Source: Clostridiales bacterium UBA1381 (GTDB taxonomy: Bacteria; Bacillota; Clostridia; UBA1381). Taken from it: DNA of 12,235 nt. Below the pieces are notes generated by a model. It searched no databases, was not told the origin of the DNA, and worked only from the letters and a program-made list of their open reading frames with translations. Shown in pieces: positions 1-7,592 of this stretch (within the stretch, counting starts at the first letter, position 1; every line of letters starts with the position of its first letter). The position numbers were made by a program, and so were the translations under genes. Location: contig DBQZ01000113.1 of the NCBI GenBank assembly GCA_002305435.1, positions 1-12,235 on the forward strand. Direction: 5' to 3'.

Positions 1-27
1 TAAAATGCAGTAATCTTGTGGACATTT

Positions 28-72
28 TTAGCCAAAATTGGTGATGATATACAATATGTTGTGGTTGGCTAA
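28..72. repeat. 8-bp inverted repeat upstream of pfl promoter
   Basis: TTAGCCAA at 28-35 is the exact reverse complement of TTGGCTAA at 65-72, ending 8 bp before the -35 box. A 10-bp palindrome, CCAAAATTGG (32-41), overlaps the left arm. The position just upstream of a strong promoter would suit a regulator binding site, but I cannot match it to a known operator such as Rex (TTGTTAA-N4-TTAACAA). The function is inferred; the repeat itself is seen directly. Confidence 0.35.
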
Positions 73-80
73 TTATTTTG

Positions 81-109
81 TTGACAATAGCGGTGCGATA
101 TGTTATAAT
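81..109 (+). promoter_or_regulatory. sigma-A promoter of the pfl operon
   Basis: A perfect TTGACA (81-86) and a perfect TATAAT (104-109) are separated by exactly 17 bp. Transcription would start near 116, giving a leader of about 70 nt before the PFL start codon. A full-consensus promoter fits the high expression expected of a central fermentation enzyme. Confidence 0.85.
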
Positions 110-187
110 AATAACACACCAAACAAATCCCACAAGGATACGATTGGTAAAGTATCTTATGGTCACACCGATCAAAGGAGGAGAAGA

Positions 188-2290
188 ATGAAGCAAGAGT
201 TTTACACACAATGGGAAGGCTTTGAAAAAGGCCGCTGGTGCAACGGCACCGTAAACGTCAGGAATTTCATACAGCACAACTACACGCCGTATGACGGCGG
301 AGAGGAATTTCTGGCTCCGGCTACAGAGGCTACAAAAAAGCTCTGGGAGCAGGTAATGGAACTGTCAAAACAGGAAAGAGAAGCCGGCGGCGTATTGGAT
401 ATGGATACTAAAGTTGTATCTACAATAACATCGCACGGAGCCGGATACCTTAACAAGGACTTGGAAAAAATAGTCGGATTCCAAACCGACAAACCGTTTA
501 AAAGATCTCTTCAGCCTTTTGGCGGCATCAGAATGGCACAGAATGCCTGCCGTGAGTATGGGTATGAAGTAGATCCTGAAGTAGTAAAGATATTTACCGA
601 ATATAGAAAGACCCATAATCAGGGCGTGTTTGATGCTTATACACCTGAGATGCGTCTGGCAAGGAAGTCTGCTATTATCACCGGGTTACCCGATGCTTAC
701 GGCAGAGGCAGAATAATCGGCGACTATAGGCGTGTTGCCCTTTACGGCGTTGATTATCTTATAAAGGATAAAAAGCATCAGCTTGATACATCGCTTGTCA
801 GAATGACTCCTGATAATATCCGTCTCAGAGAAGAGCTTGCAGAGCAGCTGCGTGCGCTTGACGAGCTGAAAAAGCTGGGCGAGATTTACGGATTTGACAT
901 TTCAAAGCCGGCAGCTAATGCCAGGGAGGCAATACAGTGGCTTTATTTTGGCTATCTGGCAGCTGTAAAAGAGCAGAACGGCGCTGCTATGAGCTTGGGC
1001 AGAACCTCCACATTTGTTGATATTTATATACAGAGAGACCTTGACAGAGGGCTTATCACAGAGGAGGAAGCTCAGGAATATATCGACCATTTCATAATGA
1101 AGCTGCGTCTTGTTAAATTCGCAAGAACGCCTGAGTATAACGAGCTTTTCTCAGGCGACCCGACTTGGGTGACGGAATCGATCGGCGGTGTTGGCATTGA
1201 CGGTCGGCCGCTTGTTACAAAGACATCGCTTCGTTATCTGCATACGCTTGATAACTTAGGCACTGCGCCTGAGCCGAATATGACCGTTTTGTGGTCTGTC
1301 AATCTGCCGCAGAAGTTTAAGGAATACTGCGCAAAGATGTCAATAAAGACTTCGTCTATCCAGTATGAGAACGACGATATGATGCGTGAGGTGCACGGCG
1401 ATGATTACGCTATAGCCTGCTGCGTATCATCCATGAGAGTCGGCAAGGAGATGCAGTTCTTCGGCGCACGTGCAAATCTTGCAAAGTGCCTGCTTTATGC
1501 AATAAACGGCGGTGTTGACGAACGCATGAAGGTGCAGGTTGGCCCGAAATACAGACCGGTAGAGGGCGAATATCTCGATTATGACGATGTAATGAGCAAG
1601 TTTGACGATATGATGGAATGGCTGGCAGGGCTTTATGTAAACACCCTAAACGTTATCCATTATATGCACGACAAGTACTGCTATGAAAAGCTGCAAATGG
1701 CGCTTCATGACAGAGAGGTAAAGAGATACTTTGCAACAGGTATTGCCGGCTTGTCGGTAGTTGCAGATTCGCTGAGTGCGATAAAGTATGCTAAGGTAAA
1801 GCCGATACGTGATGAGAATGGTATCGTTGTTGATTACGAGACTGAGGGTGATTTCCCCAAATACGGCAATAATGATGACCGTGTAGACGATATTGCGGTT
1901 GAAGTTGTAAGAAACTTCATGTATAAAATCAGAAAGCATTACACCTACCGTGACAGCGTACCTACAATGTCTATTCTAACCATAACATCAAACGTTGTTT
2001 ACGGTAAGAAAACAGGTAATACGCCTGATGGAAGAAAGATGGGAGAACCGTTGGCTCCCGGAGCAAACCCCATGCACGGACGTGACACACACGGAGCTGC
2101 CGCTTCGCTCTCATCTGTTGCAAAGCTGCCGTTCCGCCATGCTCAGGACGGTATATCCAACACGTTCTCGATAGTTCCCGACGCTTTGGGAAAGGACGAC
2201 ATGGTATTTTCAGGAGAGCTTGATATAGACAAGCTCCGCAATAATTGCTGCTGCGATCCCAGATTGCAGAAAGAAACAGAGGACATTTGA
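188..2290 (+). CDS. pflB: Pyruvate formate-lyase catalytic core, lacking the glycyl radical domain
   Basis: Formate C-acetyltransferase (pyruvate + CoA to acetyl-CoA + formate), a cytoplasmic anaerobic enzyme. The open frame reaches back to 38, but the start at 188 is chosen because AAGGAGG (175-181) lies 6 nt upstream, the promoter -10 box ends at 109, and the protein then begins MKQEFYTQWEGF like other PFLs, giving 700 residues. The active-site pair is Cys411-Cys412 in IACCVSSMRVGKEMQFFGAR, equivalent to C418/C419 of E. coli PflB; TPDGRKMGEPLAPGANPMHG and the late NTFSIVPDALGKDD block are also present. Family members are usually about 740-760 residues and end in the glycyl radical domain. 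Here the protein stops just after GKDDMVFSGELD with a tail containing three adjacent cysteines (NNCCCDP), and the missing domain is the next gene. Activity should therefore need the product of 2314-2550 in trans. Identification is near certain; the two-part enzyme is inferred. Confidence 0.95.
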   Translation: MKQEFYTQWEGFEKGRWCNGTVNVRNFIQHNYTPYDGGEEFLAPATEATKKLWEQVMELSKQEREAGGVLDMDTKVVSTITSHGAGYLNKDLEKIVGFQTDKPFKRSLQPFGGIRMAQNACREYGYEVDPEVVKIFTEYRKTHNQGVFDAYTPEMRLARKSAIITGLPDAYGRGRIIGDYRRVALYGVDYLIKDKKHQLDTSLVRMTPDNIRLREELAEQLRALDELKKLGEIYGFDISKPAANAREAIQWLYFGYLAAVKEQNGAAMSLGRTSTFVDIYIQRDLDRGLITEEEAQEYIDHFIMKLRLVKFARTPEYNELFSGDPTWVTESIGGVGIDGRPLVTKTSLRYLHTLDNLGTAPEPNMTVLWSVNLPQKFKEYCAKMSIKTSSIQYENDDMMREVHGDDYAIACCVSSMRVGKEMQFFGARANLAKCLLYAINGGVDERMKVQVGPKYRPVEGEYLDYDDVMSKFDDMMEWLAGLYVNTLNVIHYMHDKYCYEKLQMALHDREVKRYFATGIAGLSVVADSLSAIKYAKVKPIRDENGIVVDYETEGDFPKYGNNDDRVDDIAVEVVRNFMYKIRKHYTYRDSVPTMSILTITSNVVYGKKTGNTPDGRKMGEPLAPGANPMHGRDTHGAAASLSSVAKLPFRHAQDGISNTFSIVPDALGKDDMVFSGELDIDKLRNNCCCDPRLQKETEDI

Positions 2291-2313
2291 AATAATTAAA
2301 GGAGGTAAACGAA

Positions 2314-2550
2314 ATGGCTACACAGCAGGTTGAAAATTTGGTATCATTGCTTGACGGTTATGTGGAAAAAGGCGGTCATCATCTTAATGTAAACGTTTTC
2401 ACAAAGGAAACGCTTCTTGATGCTCAGAAGCATCCGGAAAAGTATCCTCAGCTTACAGTAAGAGTATCCGGCTACGCCGTTAATTTTATAAAACTGACTA
2501 AGGAACAGCAGGACGACGTTATCTCCAGAACGTTCCACCAGTCTATCTGA
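2314..2550 (+). CDS. Detached C-terminal glycyl radical domain of PFL (GrcA/YfiD-like small subunit)
   Basis: A 78-residue protein that aligns with the extreme C-terminus of PFL: NLVSLLDGY near the start, then GGHHLNVNVF, HPEKYPQLTVRVSGYAVNF and a final ISRTFHQSI. The radical-carrying residue is Gly53 in RVSGYAV, equivalent to Gly734 of E. coli PflB. It has its own very strong ribosome binding site, AAAGGAGGT (2298-2306), 7 nt before ATG, 23 nt after the core gene. Its frame is closed by TAA at 2293-2295, so frameshifting cannot join it to the core. E. coli YfiD/GrcA is a known free-standing relative (about 127 residues, with its own N-terminal region) that repairs oxygen-damaged PFL; this one is shorter, lacks that region, and is paired with a core that has no glycyl domain of its own. 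I infer it is an obligate subunit activated by the downstream PflA. An alternative is a repair factor for another PFL elsewhere in the genome. Confidence 0.93.
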   Translation: MATQQVENLVSLLDGYVEKGGHHLNVNVFTKETLLDAQKHPEKYPQLTVRVSGYAVNFIKLTKEQQDDVISRTFHQSI

Positions 2551-2560
2551 TGAGATGCGA

Positions 2561-2585
2561 GGGCTGCCCGTACTGCGGGCAGTCC
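2561..2585 (+). terminator. Intergenic hairpin between glycyl-radical gene and pflA (attenuator or mRNA stabiliser)
   Basis: GGGCTGCCCG (2561-2570) pairs with CGGGCAGTCC (2576-2585) over 10 bp (one G-U pair) around a 5-nt loop. Only a weak T-containing, A/T-rich run follows, so it is a poor complete terminator. Its place 10 nt after the small subunit's stop suggests partial termination or 3'-end protection, which would yield less activase than PFL. That role is inferred. Confidence 0.6.
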
Positions 2586-2621
2586 TTGATATTATATAAA
2601 TAACAGAGGGAGTGTGCGCCA

Positions 2622-3362
2622 ATGACGGGAAAGATTCATTCTATAGAAACATTCGGCACGGTGGATGGGCCGGGGATACGGTATGTCGTGTTTTTAAAGG
2701 GATGTCCCATGCGCTGTCTGTACTGCCATAATCCCGACACATGGTCGCAGGAGGGGGCTGAGGAAAAGACAGCCGAGGAGATTCTTGAGGATTATAAAAG
2801 GTATGAGCCGTTTTTGAAAAGGGGCGGTTTAACTGTGACCGGCGGAGAGCCGCTTGTGCAAATTGATTTTGTTACAGAGCTTTTTGAAAAGGCGAAAAAA
2901 CGGAATATTCACACCTGCCTTGATACCTCCGGAGTTACTTTCCGCAAGGAGGATAAGGCTAAATTCGATCGTCTTATGGATTCGTGTGATCTTGTGATGC
3001 TTGACATCAAGCATATAAACGACGAAGAACACATAAAGCTTACCGGCCATTCCAACAAGAATATCTTAGAATTCCTCGAATACCTCAACGATAACGGCAC
3101 TCCTGTGTGGATACGGCACGTGGTAGTCCCCGGCATAACTCAGCATAAGGAATACCTCTACGAATTGGGAAAGTTTATAGGACGCTTTAACTGCGTAAAA
3201 GCCGTTGATGTGCTTGCGTATCACGATATGGGGAAGAGCAAGTATAAGGAAATGGGGCTTGAATACCCGCTGGCTGATACGAAGCCGCTCTCAAAGGAAG
3301 AGGCTGTTGAAGCGAAAAAAACAATATTCAAAGGGATCCGTTCTGCATTGATGGGGAGCTGA
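2622..3362 (+). CDS. pflA: Pyruvate formate-lyase activating enzyme (radical SAM)
   Basis: A 246-residue radical SAM enzyme that uses a [4Fe-4S] cluster and S-adenosylmethionine to abstract hydrogen from the PFL glycine. The cluster motif CxxxCxxC is present as C28, C32 and C35 in GCPMRCLYCHNPDTW, and the SAM-contact motif as GGEP at residues 74-77; the opening IETFGTVDGPGIRYVVFLKG is typical of PflA. Length matches the family. The start has AGAGGGAG (2605-2612) 9 nt upstream. It is the third gene of the pfl operon, after an intergenic hairpin that may lower its dose. Because the glycine lies on a separate small protein here, the substrate is presumably that 78-residue protein, alone or bound to the core. 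Confidence 0.95.
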   Translation: MTGKIHSIETFGTVDGPGIRYVVFLKGCPMRCLYCHNPDTWSQEGAEEKTAEEILEDYKRYEPFLKRGGLTVTGGEPLVQIDFVTELFEKAKKRNIHTCLDTSGVTFRKEDKAKFDRLMDSCDLVMLDIKHINDEEHIKLTGHSNKNILEFLEYLNDNGTPVWIRHVVVPGITQHKEYLYELGKFIGRFNCVKAVDVLAYHDMGKSKYKEMGLEYPLADTKPLSKEEAVEAKKTIFKGIRSALMGS

Positions 3363-3392
3363 TAAAGCTTTTGCAGGCGAGTCCCTAGCGAT

Positions 3393-3432
3393 ATGCACCC
3401 GTAGGATAGAATTCCTCCGGGGCATTTCTTTT
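3393..3432 (+). terminator. Rho-independent terminator of the pfl operon
   Basis: The arms are 3393-3406 and 3413-3425, with one bulged A (3397) and one mismatch, a 6-nt loop (3407-3412), and the run TTCTTTT (3426-3432). It begins 30 nt after the pflA stop and precedes a new promoter, so it separates the metabolic operon from the signalling genes. Confidence 0.75.
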
Positions 3433-3448
3433 ATGTAAAAAAAATGCC
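3421..3448. repeat. Inverted repeat overlapping the terminator (alternative hairpin)
   Basis: GGCATTTCTTTT (3421-3432) is complementary to AAAAAAAATGCC (3437-3448) at 11 of 12 positions around a 4-nt ATGT loop. Its left arm reuses GGCAT from the right arm of the terminator, so the two hairpins cannot form fully together in RNA. It could simply make the terminator work in both directions, as the minus strand would have a T-rich arm, or be a by-product of A/T-rich DNA. Confidence 0.45.
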
Positions 3449-3469
3449 GAATATATGCCTAAAAAGGTA

Positions 3470-3498
3470 TTTACAAATCAACAAAATAGATATATAAT
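3470..3498 (+). promoter_or_regulatory. sigma-A promoter of the GGDEF-EAL / CheB-CheR unit
   Basis: TTTACA (3470-3475), 17 bp, then TATAAT (3493-3498). Two further TATAAT hexamers follow at 3500-3505 and 3515-3520 but lack correctly spaced -35 boxes. Transcription would start near 3505, leaving a leader of about 55 nt. Confidence 0.78.
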
Positions 3499-3560
3499 AT
3501 ATAATAGATAGGAATATAATCGTATTAGCCAAAACAGTGTTATGTAAGAAGGTATGCATT

Positions 3561-6500
3561 ATGACTGGCAGTAAGAAAACATCACCAAAAATGATAGAAG
3601 AGGTGTACGAACCGCAAAACGGGATGTCCAAAGGTGTACTGTCCGGATTTTTCAAGCATGACTCAATTAAACGGTATGTGTCCAATTATCTGAAAAATAT
3701 GAGTCACGATGACGTTTGCGCAATGTTCTTAGTCGAAATTGAAGATTTTGATTTTTCTATCAACGACGAAAATGAAGAATCGGGAGAAAAGATTCTGGAA
3801 GCGGCGGCTGAAAGACTCTCAAGATTATTCAGGGCGACAGACTTAATCGGTAATGTAGATCAAAATAAGTTTATTGTCTTTATAACAGATCCTTCCATTA
3901 CAAATAAAGCGTTACTGAATAAGGCAGAACAGATTTGCCGGATGAATATTCTACCCGGCGCTTCTCTGCGGCTAATGATAAATATTGGAATATATGCAGC
4001 GTCCGGCGCTTCGTTTTCGTTTGGTATGTTTTATGCAGCGGCGGCCCATAATCTTGAGCAGGCGCGAAAGAACAGGGAAAATCATATTTGTATCACTTCG
4101 GATATAAAAAGATCAGATAATGTTAAACCGCCTTTTACTTCTCAGCCGCATCCTGTCATAATAAACGCCTTAATGGAGAATATGGGAGAAATCGTCCGCC
4201 TTGTTGAAGTGGGAAAAACTGTACGTCAGATCTATATAAACCGCAGCAGCAACAATGAGAATATAGTACTGATACATCCGCATGATGCCTCAAGATACGG
4301 AAGGATGCTTCACCGCGTCTGTGAAAGAGAATGTGCAGAAGAAGACGAATATCGTGTATCATATAGAGGGCAGGATTATAGATATTATGCGGTGAGGGAT
4401 GTTAAGGTGCCGTATCCGCAAAGCGAGTATCCGGTTCTTTTGGAAATATTGCAGGATATTTCAGAGGTTAGGAAGAAAGAACAGAGATTGGCTGAGTGCG
4501 AAAAAATGCTCTCTATGGCGTTTGAGAATACAACCAGAGTAATGTGGGAGGTTGATATCAAAAGTAAGCAGTATACATTTGTTGATTCAAGAAACGGTTT
4601 TGGTGTAAAAAGCGAAACAATAGATGATTTTCCAGAGTCTCTTATAGCTTTCGGATGGGTACATCCTGATTCAGCAGCCGCTTTTCGTGAATTTGGAAAT
4701 GAGATTTTAAACGACAAGCCAAGCGGCAGCGGCAGCTTCATCTTGAGATATCGGGCATCGGAGAGTTATGGATGGGCGTCTATGTCGTACAGTAAGATAT
4801 TTGATAAAAGCGGTTTACCTGTAAAAGCCATTGGTGTAAAAACATTTATGGTGGATGATTCCGAGAGGAAAACTGGTTTTGTAAGTTTCCCCAAGCTTCC
4901 AGATGCGGTTTATCCTACTCTTGTCATGAGTATAAAAGCTAATTTATCAAAGGATTTGGTAAAGGAACTGTGGTTTGAAGGCAGCACTCATATGGATATT
5001 TCATCTGTACAAAGCTGCAGCGATGTAATAGAAACAGAGAGAAAAAAACTGTTTAATACTTATGACAGCAAGGAATTTTTAGAAGAATTCAGCCGGGAGG
5101 CGATGCTTAAGGCGGCTTCAAGTGATACGGTTTGGGAAACTTTTCGTTACCGCCGGATTGATTCATCAGGGAATATCCACTGGGTATTAAATACGATAAA
5201 TCTTATAAAGGATCAGGCAACGCAGCAGGTATATTTGTTTGATTACGTCAACGATATTGAACGTCGGCATATATGGGAAAATGGTACAGATATTGGCAAG
5301 GACGAAACCGGCTTTTACGATATGGCTACGGCAAAGCAGATAATATCAAAGCTGTTGGCTAAAGAAACGTCGTGCGCAGTATCGCTCATACATATAAACG
5401 GCTTTGCTTCTATGGAGGATGACGAATACGGCAGCGCTGCCCAAAAACAAATGTATATATCTTCTGCGTTTTCGCTATCAATCGGTTCTGAAACAATTGT
5501 TGGCCGCTGTGGAGAGGAGGATTTCCTCGTTTTTCTTGCAGATGTTTCTTCACGTTCAGCGGCAAAAAAGCAGCTTGAGGATGCGTTTGCATTTGTGCGT
5601 TCGGCGATGTCGGGTACAACGATAATGCGTACACTTAAATTTATAGCAGGCTGCGTATACATCCAAGAACAAGGCTGGGATGTTGAGTTGATATTAAGAA
5701 ACCTTCGTGGACTATGCAGCCTGTGGAAAAATTCTGCCTCAGACACGGTTGTATTTATGACTGAAAAAAGCAATGAAGAGGAATTGTGGCATCTGTTTGA
5801 ACCGGCGGACGGGAATTTAAGTATCAATTGGGGAAGAGAGCTTTTATCTGCTCTGTCTGATGATGAAAAAGATGTGGCGCTTAATTGTTTGGCAGGAGCA
5901 TTTTTATCAGGTTCAGCAGATGGTGCGGTAAGAAATATTCTCAAAAATATCGGACAATATTATAATGCAGATCGCGTATATCTTCTGGCATTGGCAGAGA
6001 ACAAGCAAGTTATCACGATGATGTATGAATGGACTGCTGAGGGAAAGCTGAGCATTCAAAGAGCGGTTTCCGGTATGCGAATAGGAAAGTTCCCGTTTTT
6101 GTGCCGCTGCATGCAGGAGAAAAAACCGGTGTTCATGAAAAACAGCGATGCGCTTTCGCCGTCTGGGCGGCGAAATGGGAAAAGCTCGTGGAATTATATA
6201 GCCTTGCCAGTAATGAACCAGAAAGAACTTGACAGTGGCTTTTTCTGTATAGAAAATCCTCAGCTGCATATTGACAGAGTAGCGTTGCCTACGATTATGG
6301 TAAAATATATTCTCAGCGCTTCGCATAATAAGAGGTTGCAGCCAAATGAGGATGACAGGCCTGTGGATAGTCTGACAACCCTTCCGAATCTTCGCTCATA
6401 CAGCGATGTGATTGATTCGGTAAGCTCGGACATATACAGTTCGTTGGGAGCTTTGGCTCTTGATATCCCCAATTTGCCGGCCATAAACAGTATGCAGGGA

Positions 6501-7589
6501 TTTGAATACGGAAGCAAACTTATTCTGCACGTTTCAGAGGTGTTGGCAGAACTTTTTGGGAGGTCGTACCTGTTTAGGACGTGGGATTCTGAGTTTGTGG
6601 CGCTTTGCCCCAATACTACGATTGAGTCGTTTATAGAAAGATGTACTCGAGCGAGGGGAATATTGCAAAGCTGTTATCGTGATCAGATACGTATTGGATA
6701 TACGTGGTCAAGCGGTGTATTTTATGCAAAGAACCTTGTTAAGGAAGCAAAGTCGATAATGCGATGCCAAGATATAACGGCAATACATACAACTGATCGG
6801 GATAATTTATGGGGAGTGAAGTATTCTGATTTCGGCAGTGCGGCTCAAAGTGGAAAGTTTGAAGTGTATTTTCAGCCAAAGATTGATATGAGGACTGAAG
6901 CGGTTGTCGGGGCGGAAGCGCTTATAAGAGGAATTGATGAGGATGGTTCGCTTATACCTCCGAGCAAATTCATTGATGCGATGGAAAAGAACAGGACAAT
7001 AAGGGAACTTGACTTTTTCGTGCTCGACCGTACGCTTGAATATATGGAAAAGTGGTATGAGGAGGGGTTTGACCCAATTAAGATATCTGTTAATATATCA
7101 CGTGTTACCCTGCTTGATCCCAATGCTCCCGCATCCATGCTGGCGATACAGAGCCGTTATCCGGAAATACTATCCGGGATGATAGAGCTGGAGATAACAG
7201 AATCGGGGCTGGATATTGAAAAAGCAACGCTTTCGCATATTCTGGATAATTTTCGCCAGGTAGGGATGGAATTTGCGTTGGATGATTTCGGTTCGCATTA
7301 TTCCAATATGGCTATATTTACAAACGTGAAGTTTAATACAGTAAAGCTGGACAGAGGGCTCGTGAATGAGCTGGCAAGCAATGAAGCGGACCGGCTGCTT
7401 GTGAAGAATATAATACAGATATGTAAGAATAATGGTATGACATGTATTGCTGAGGGTGTAGAAACGAAAGCTCAGGTTGCAGTGCTTCTCAATATGGGAT
7501 GTTCTATATGTCAAGGGTATTACTACAGTAAACCATTATCGGCAGAGGAGTTTAAAAAGAAGTGGCTGGAAAATGCAATGGAGGAATAA
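3561..7589 (+). CDS. Multidomain c-di-GMP signalling protein: three degenerate GGDEF, PAS/GAF sensors, EAL phosphodiesterase
   Basis: A 1342-residue protein with no evident membrane segment. A GTG at 3537 is in frame, but ATG 3561 is preferred because AGAAGG lies 8 nt upstream. Domains in order (approximate residues): degenerate GGDEF 25-175 with DQNKF (100-104) in the signature position but RxxD (R91, D94) at I-site spacing; PAS-like regions 205-308 and 313-437; a weaker PAS-like region 467-572; degenerate GGDEF 578-735 with GEEDF (651-655); GAF-like 775-925; degenerate GGDEF 935-1085 with WDSEF (1008-1012); EAL 1095-1340. The EAL domain keeps the residues expected for c-di-GMP hydrolysis: E1119 of EALIRG, N1178, E1211 in EITES, D1241-D1242 in DDFGS, K1262, D1264, E1298 in AEGVE and Q1318. 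I infer a cytoplasmic phosphodiesterase controlled by several sensory domains, with no cyclase activity. It is translationally close to the CheB-CheR gene (3-nt gap). The EAL and GGDEF calls are firm; PAS/GAF borders are approximate. Confidence 0.9.
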   Translation: MTGSKKTSPKMIEEVYEPQNGMSKGVLSGFFKHDSIKRYVSNYLKNMSHDDVCAMFLVEIEDFDFSINDENEESGEKILEAAAERLSRLFRATDLIGNVDQNKFIVFITDPSITNKALLNKAEQICRMNILPGASLRLMINIGIYAASGASFSFGMFYAAAAHNLEQARKNRENHICITSDIKRSDNVKPPFTSQPHPVIINALMENMGEIVRLVEVGKTVRQIYINRSSNNENIVLIHPHDASRYGRMLHRVCERECAEEDEYRVSYRGQDYRYYAVRDVKVPYPQSEYPVLLEILQDISEVRKKEQRLAECEKMLSMAFENTTRVMWEVDIKSKQYTFVDSRNGFGVKSETIDDFPESLIAFGWVHPDSAAAFREFGNEILNDKPSGSGSFILRYRASESYGWASMSYSKIFDKSGLPVKAIGVKTFMVDDSERKTGFVSFPKLPDAVYPTLVMSIKANLSKDLVKELWFEGSTHMDISSVQSCSDVIETERKKLFNTYDSKEFLEEFSREAMLKAASSDTVWETFRYRRIDSSGNIHWVLNTINLIKDQATQQVYLFDYVNDIERRHIWENGTDIGKDETGFYDMATAKQIISKLLAKETSCAVSLIHINGFASMEDDEYGSAAQKQMYISSAFSLSIGSETIVGRCGEEDFLVFLADVSSRSAAKKQLEDAFAFVRSAMSGTTIMRTLKFIAGCVYIQEQGWDVELILRNLRGLCSLWKNSASDTVVFMTEKSNEEELWHLFEPADGNLSINWGRELLSALSDDEKDVALNCLAGAFLSGSADGAVRNILKNIGQYYNADRVYLLALAENKQVITMMYEWTAEGKLSIQRAVSGMRIGKFPFLCRCMQEKKPVFMKNSDALSPSGRRNGKSSWNYIALPVMNQKELDSGFFCIENPQLHIDRVALPTIMVKYILSASHNKRLQPNEDDRPVDSLTTLPNLRSYSDVIDSVSSDIYSSLGALALDIPNLPAINSMQGFEYGSKLILHVSEVLAELFGRSYLFRTWDSEFVALCPNTTIESFIERCTRARGILQSCYRDQIRIGYTWSSGVFYAKNLVKEAKSIMRCQDITAIHTTDRDNLWGVKYSDFGSAAQSGKFEVYFQPKIDMRTEAVVGAEALIRGIDEDGSLIPPSKFIDAMEKNRTIRELDFFVLDRTLEYMEKWYEEGFDPIKISVNISRVTLLDPNAPASMLAIQSRYPEILSGMIELEITESGLDIEKATLSHILDNFRQVGMEFALDDFGSHYSNMAIFTNVKFNTVKLDRGLVNELASNEADRLLVKNIIQICKNNGMTCIAEGVETKAQVAVLLNMGCSICQGYYYSKPLSAEEFKKKWLENAMEE

Positions 7590-7592
7590 ATA

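Noticed and set aside
75..100. Rex (NADH-responsive) operator at the pfl promoter
   Set aside because: TTGTTGACAA only loosely resembles the Rex palindrome; the required TTAACAA half is missing.
38..187. N-terminal extension of the PFL reading frame back to 38
   Set aside because: It overlaps the perfect TTGACA-17-TATAAT promoter, lacks a good ribosome binding site, and its sequence is unlike PFL; ATG 188 has a strong site and a family-typical N-terminus.
2270..2320. Programmed frameshift or sequencing frameshift joining the two PFL parts
   Set aside because: The downstream frame has TAA at 2293-2295, between the core's stop and the small gene's ATG, and the small gene has its own AAAGGAGGT; one slip or indel cannot make a fusion.
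3363..3560. c-di-GMP riboswitch upstream of the EAL gene
   Set aside because: No GEMM-type conserved core is seen; the region is explained by a terminator, a promoter and a short leader.
5315..5944. 209-residue minus-strand open frame
   Set aside because: It lies wholly inside the GGDEF-EAL gene on the opposite strand, has no ribosome binding site or recognisable domain, and is low-complexity serine-rich shadow.
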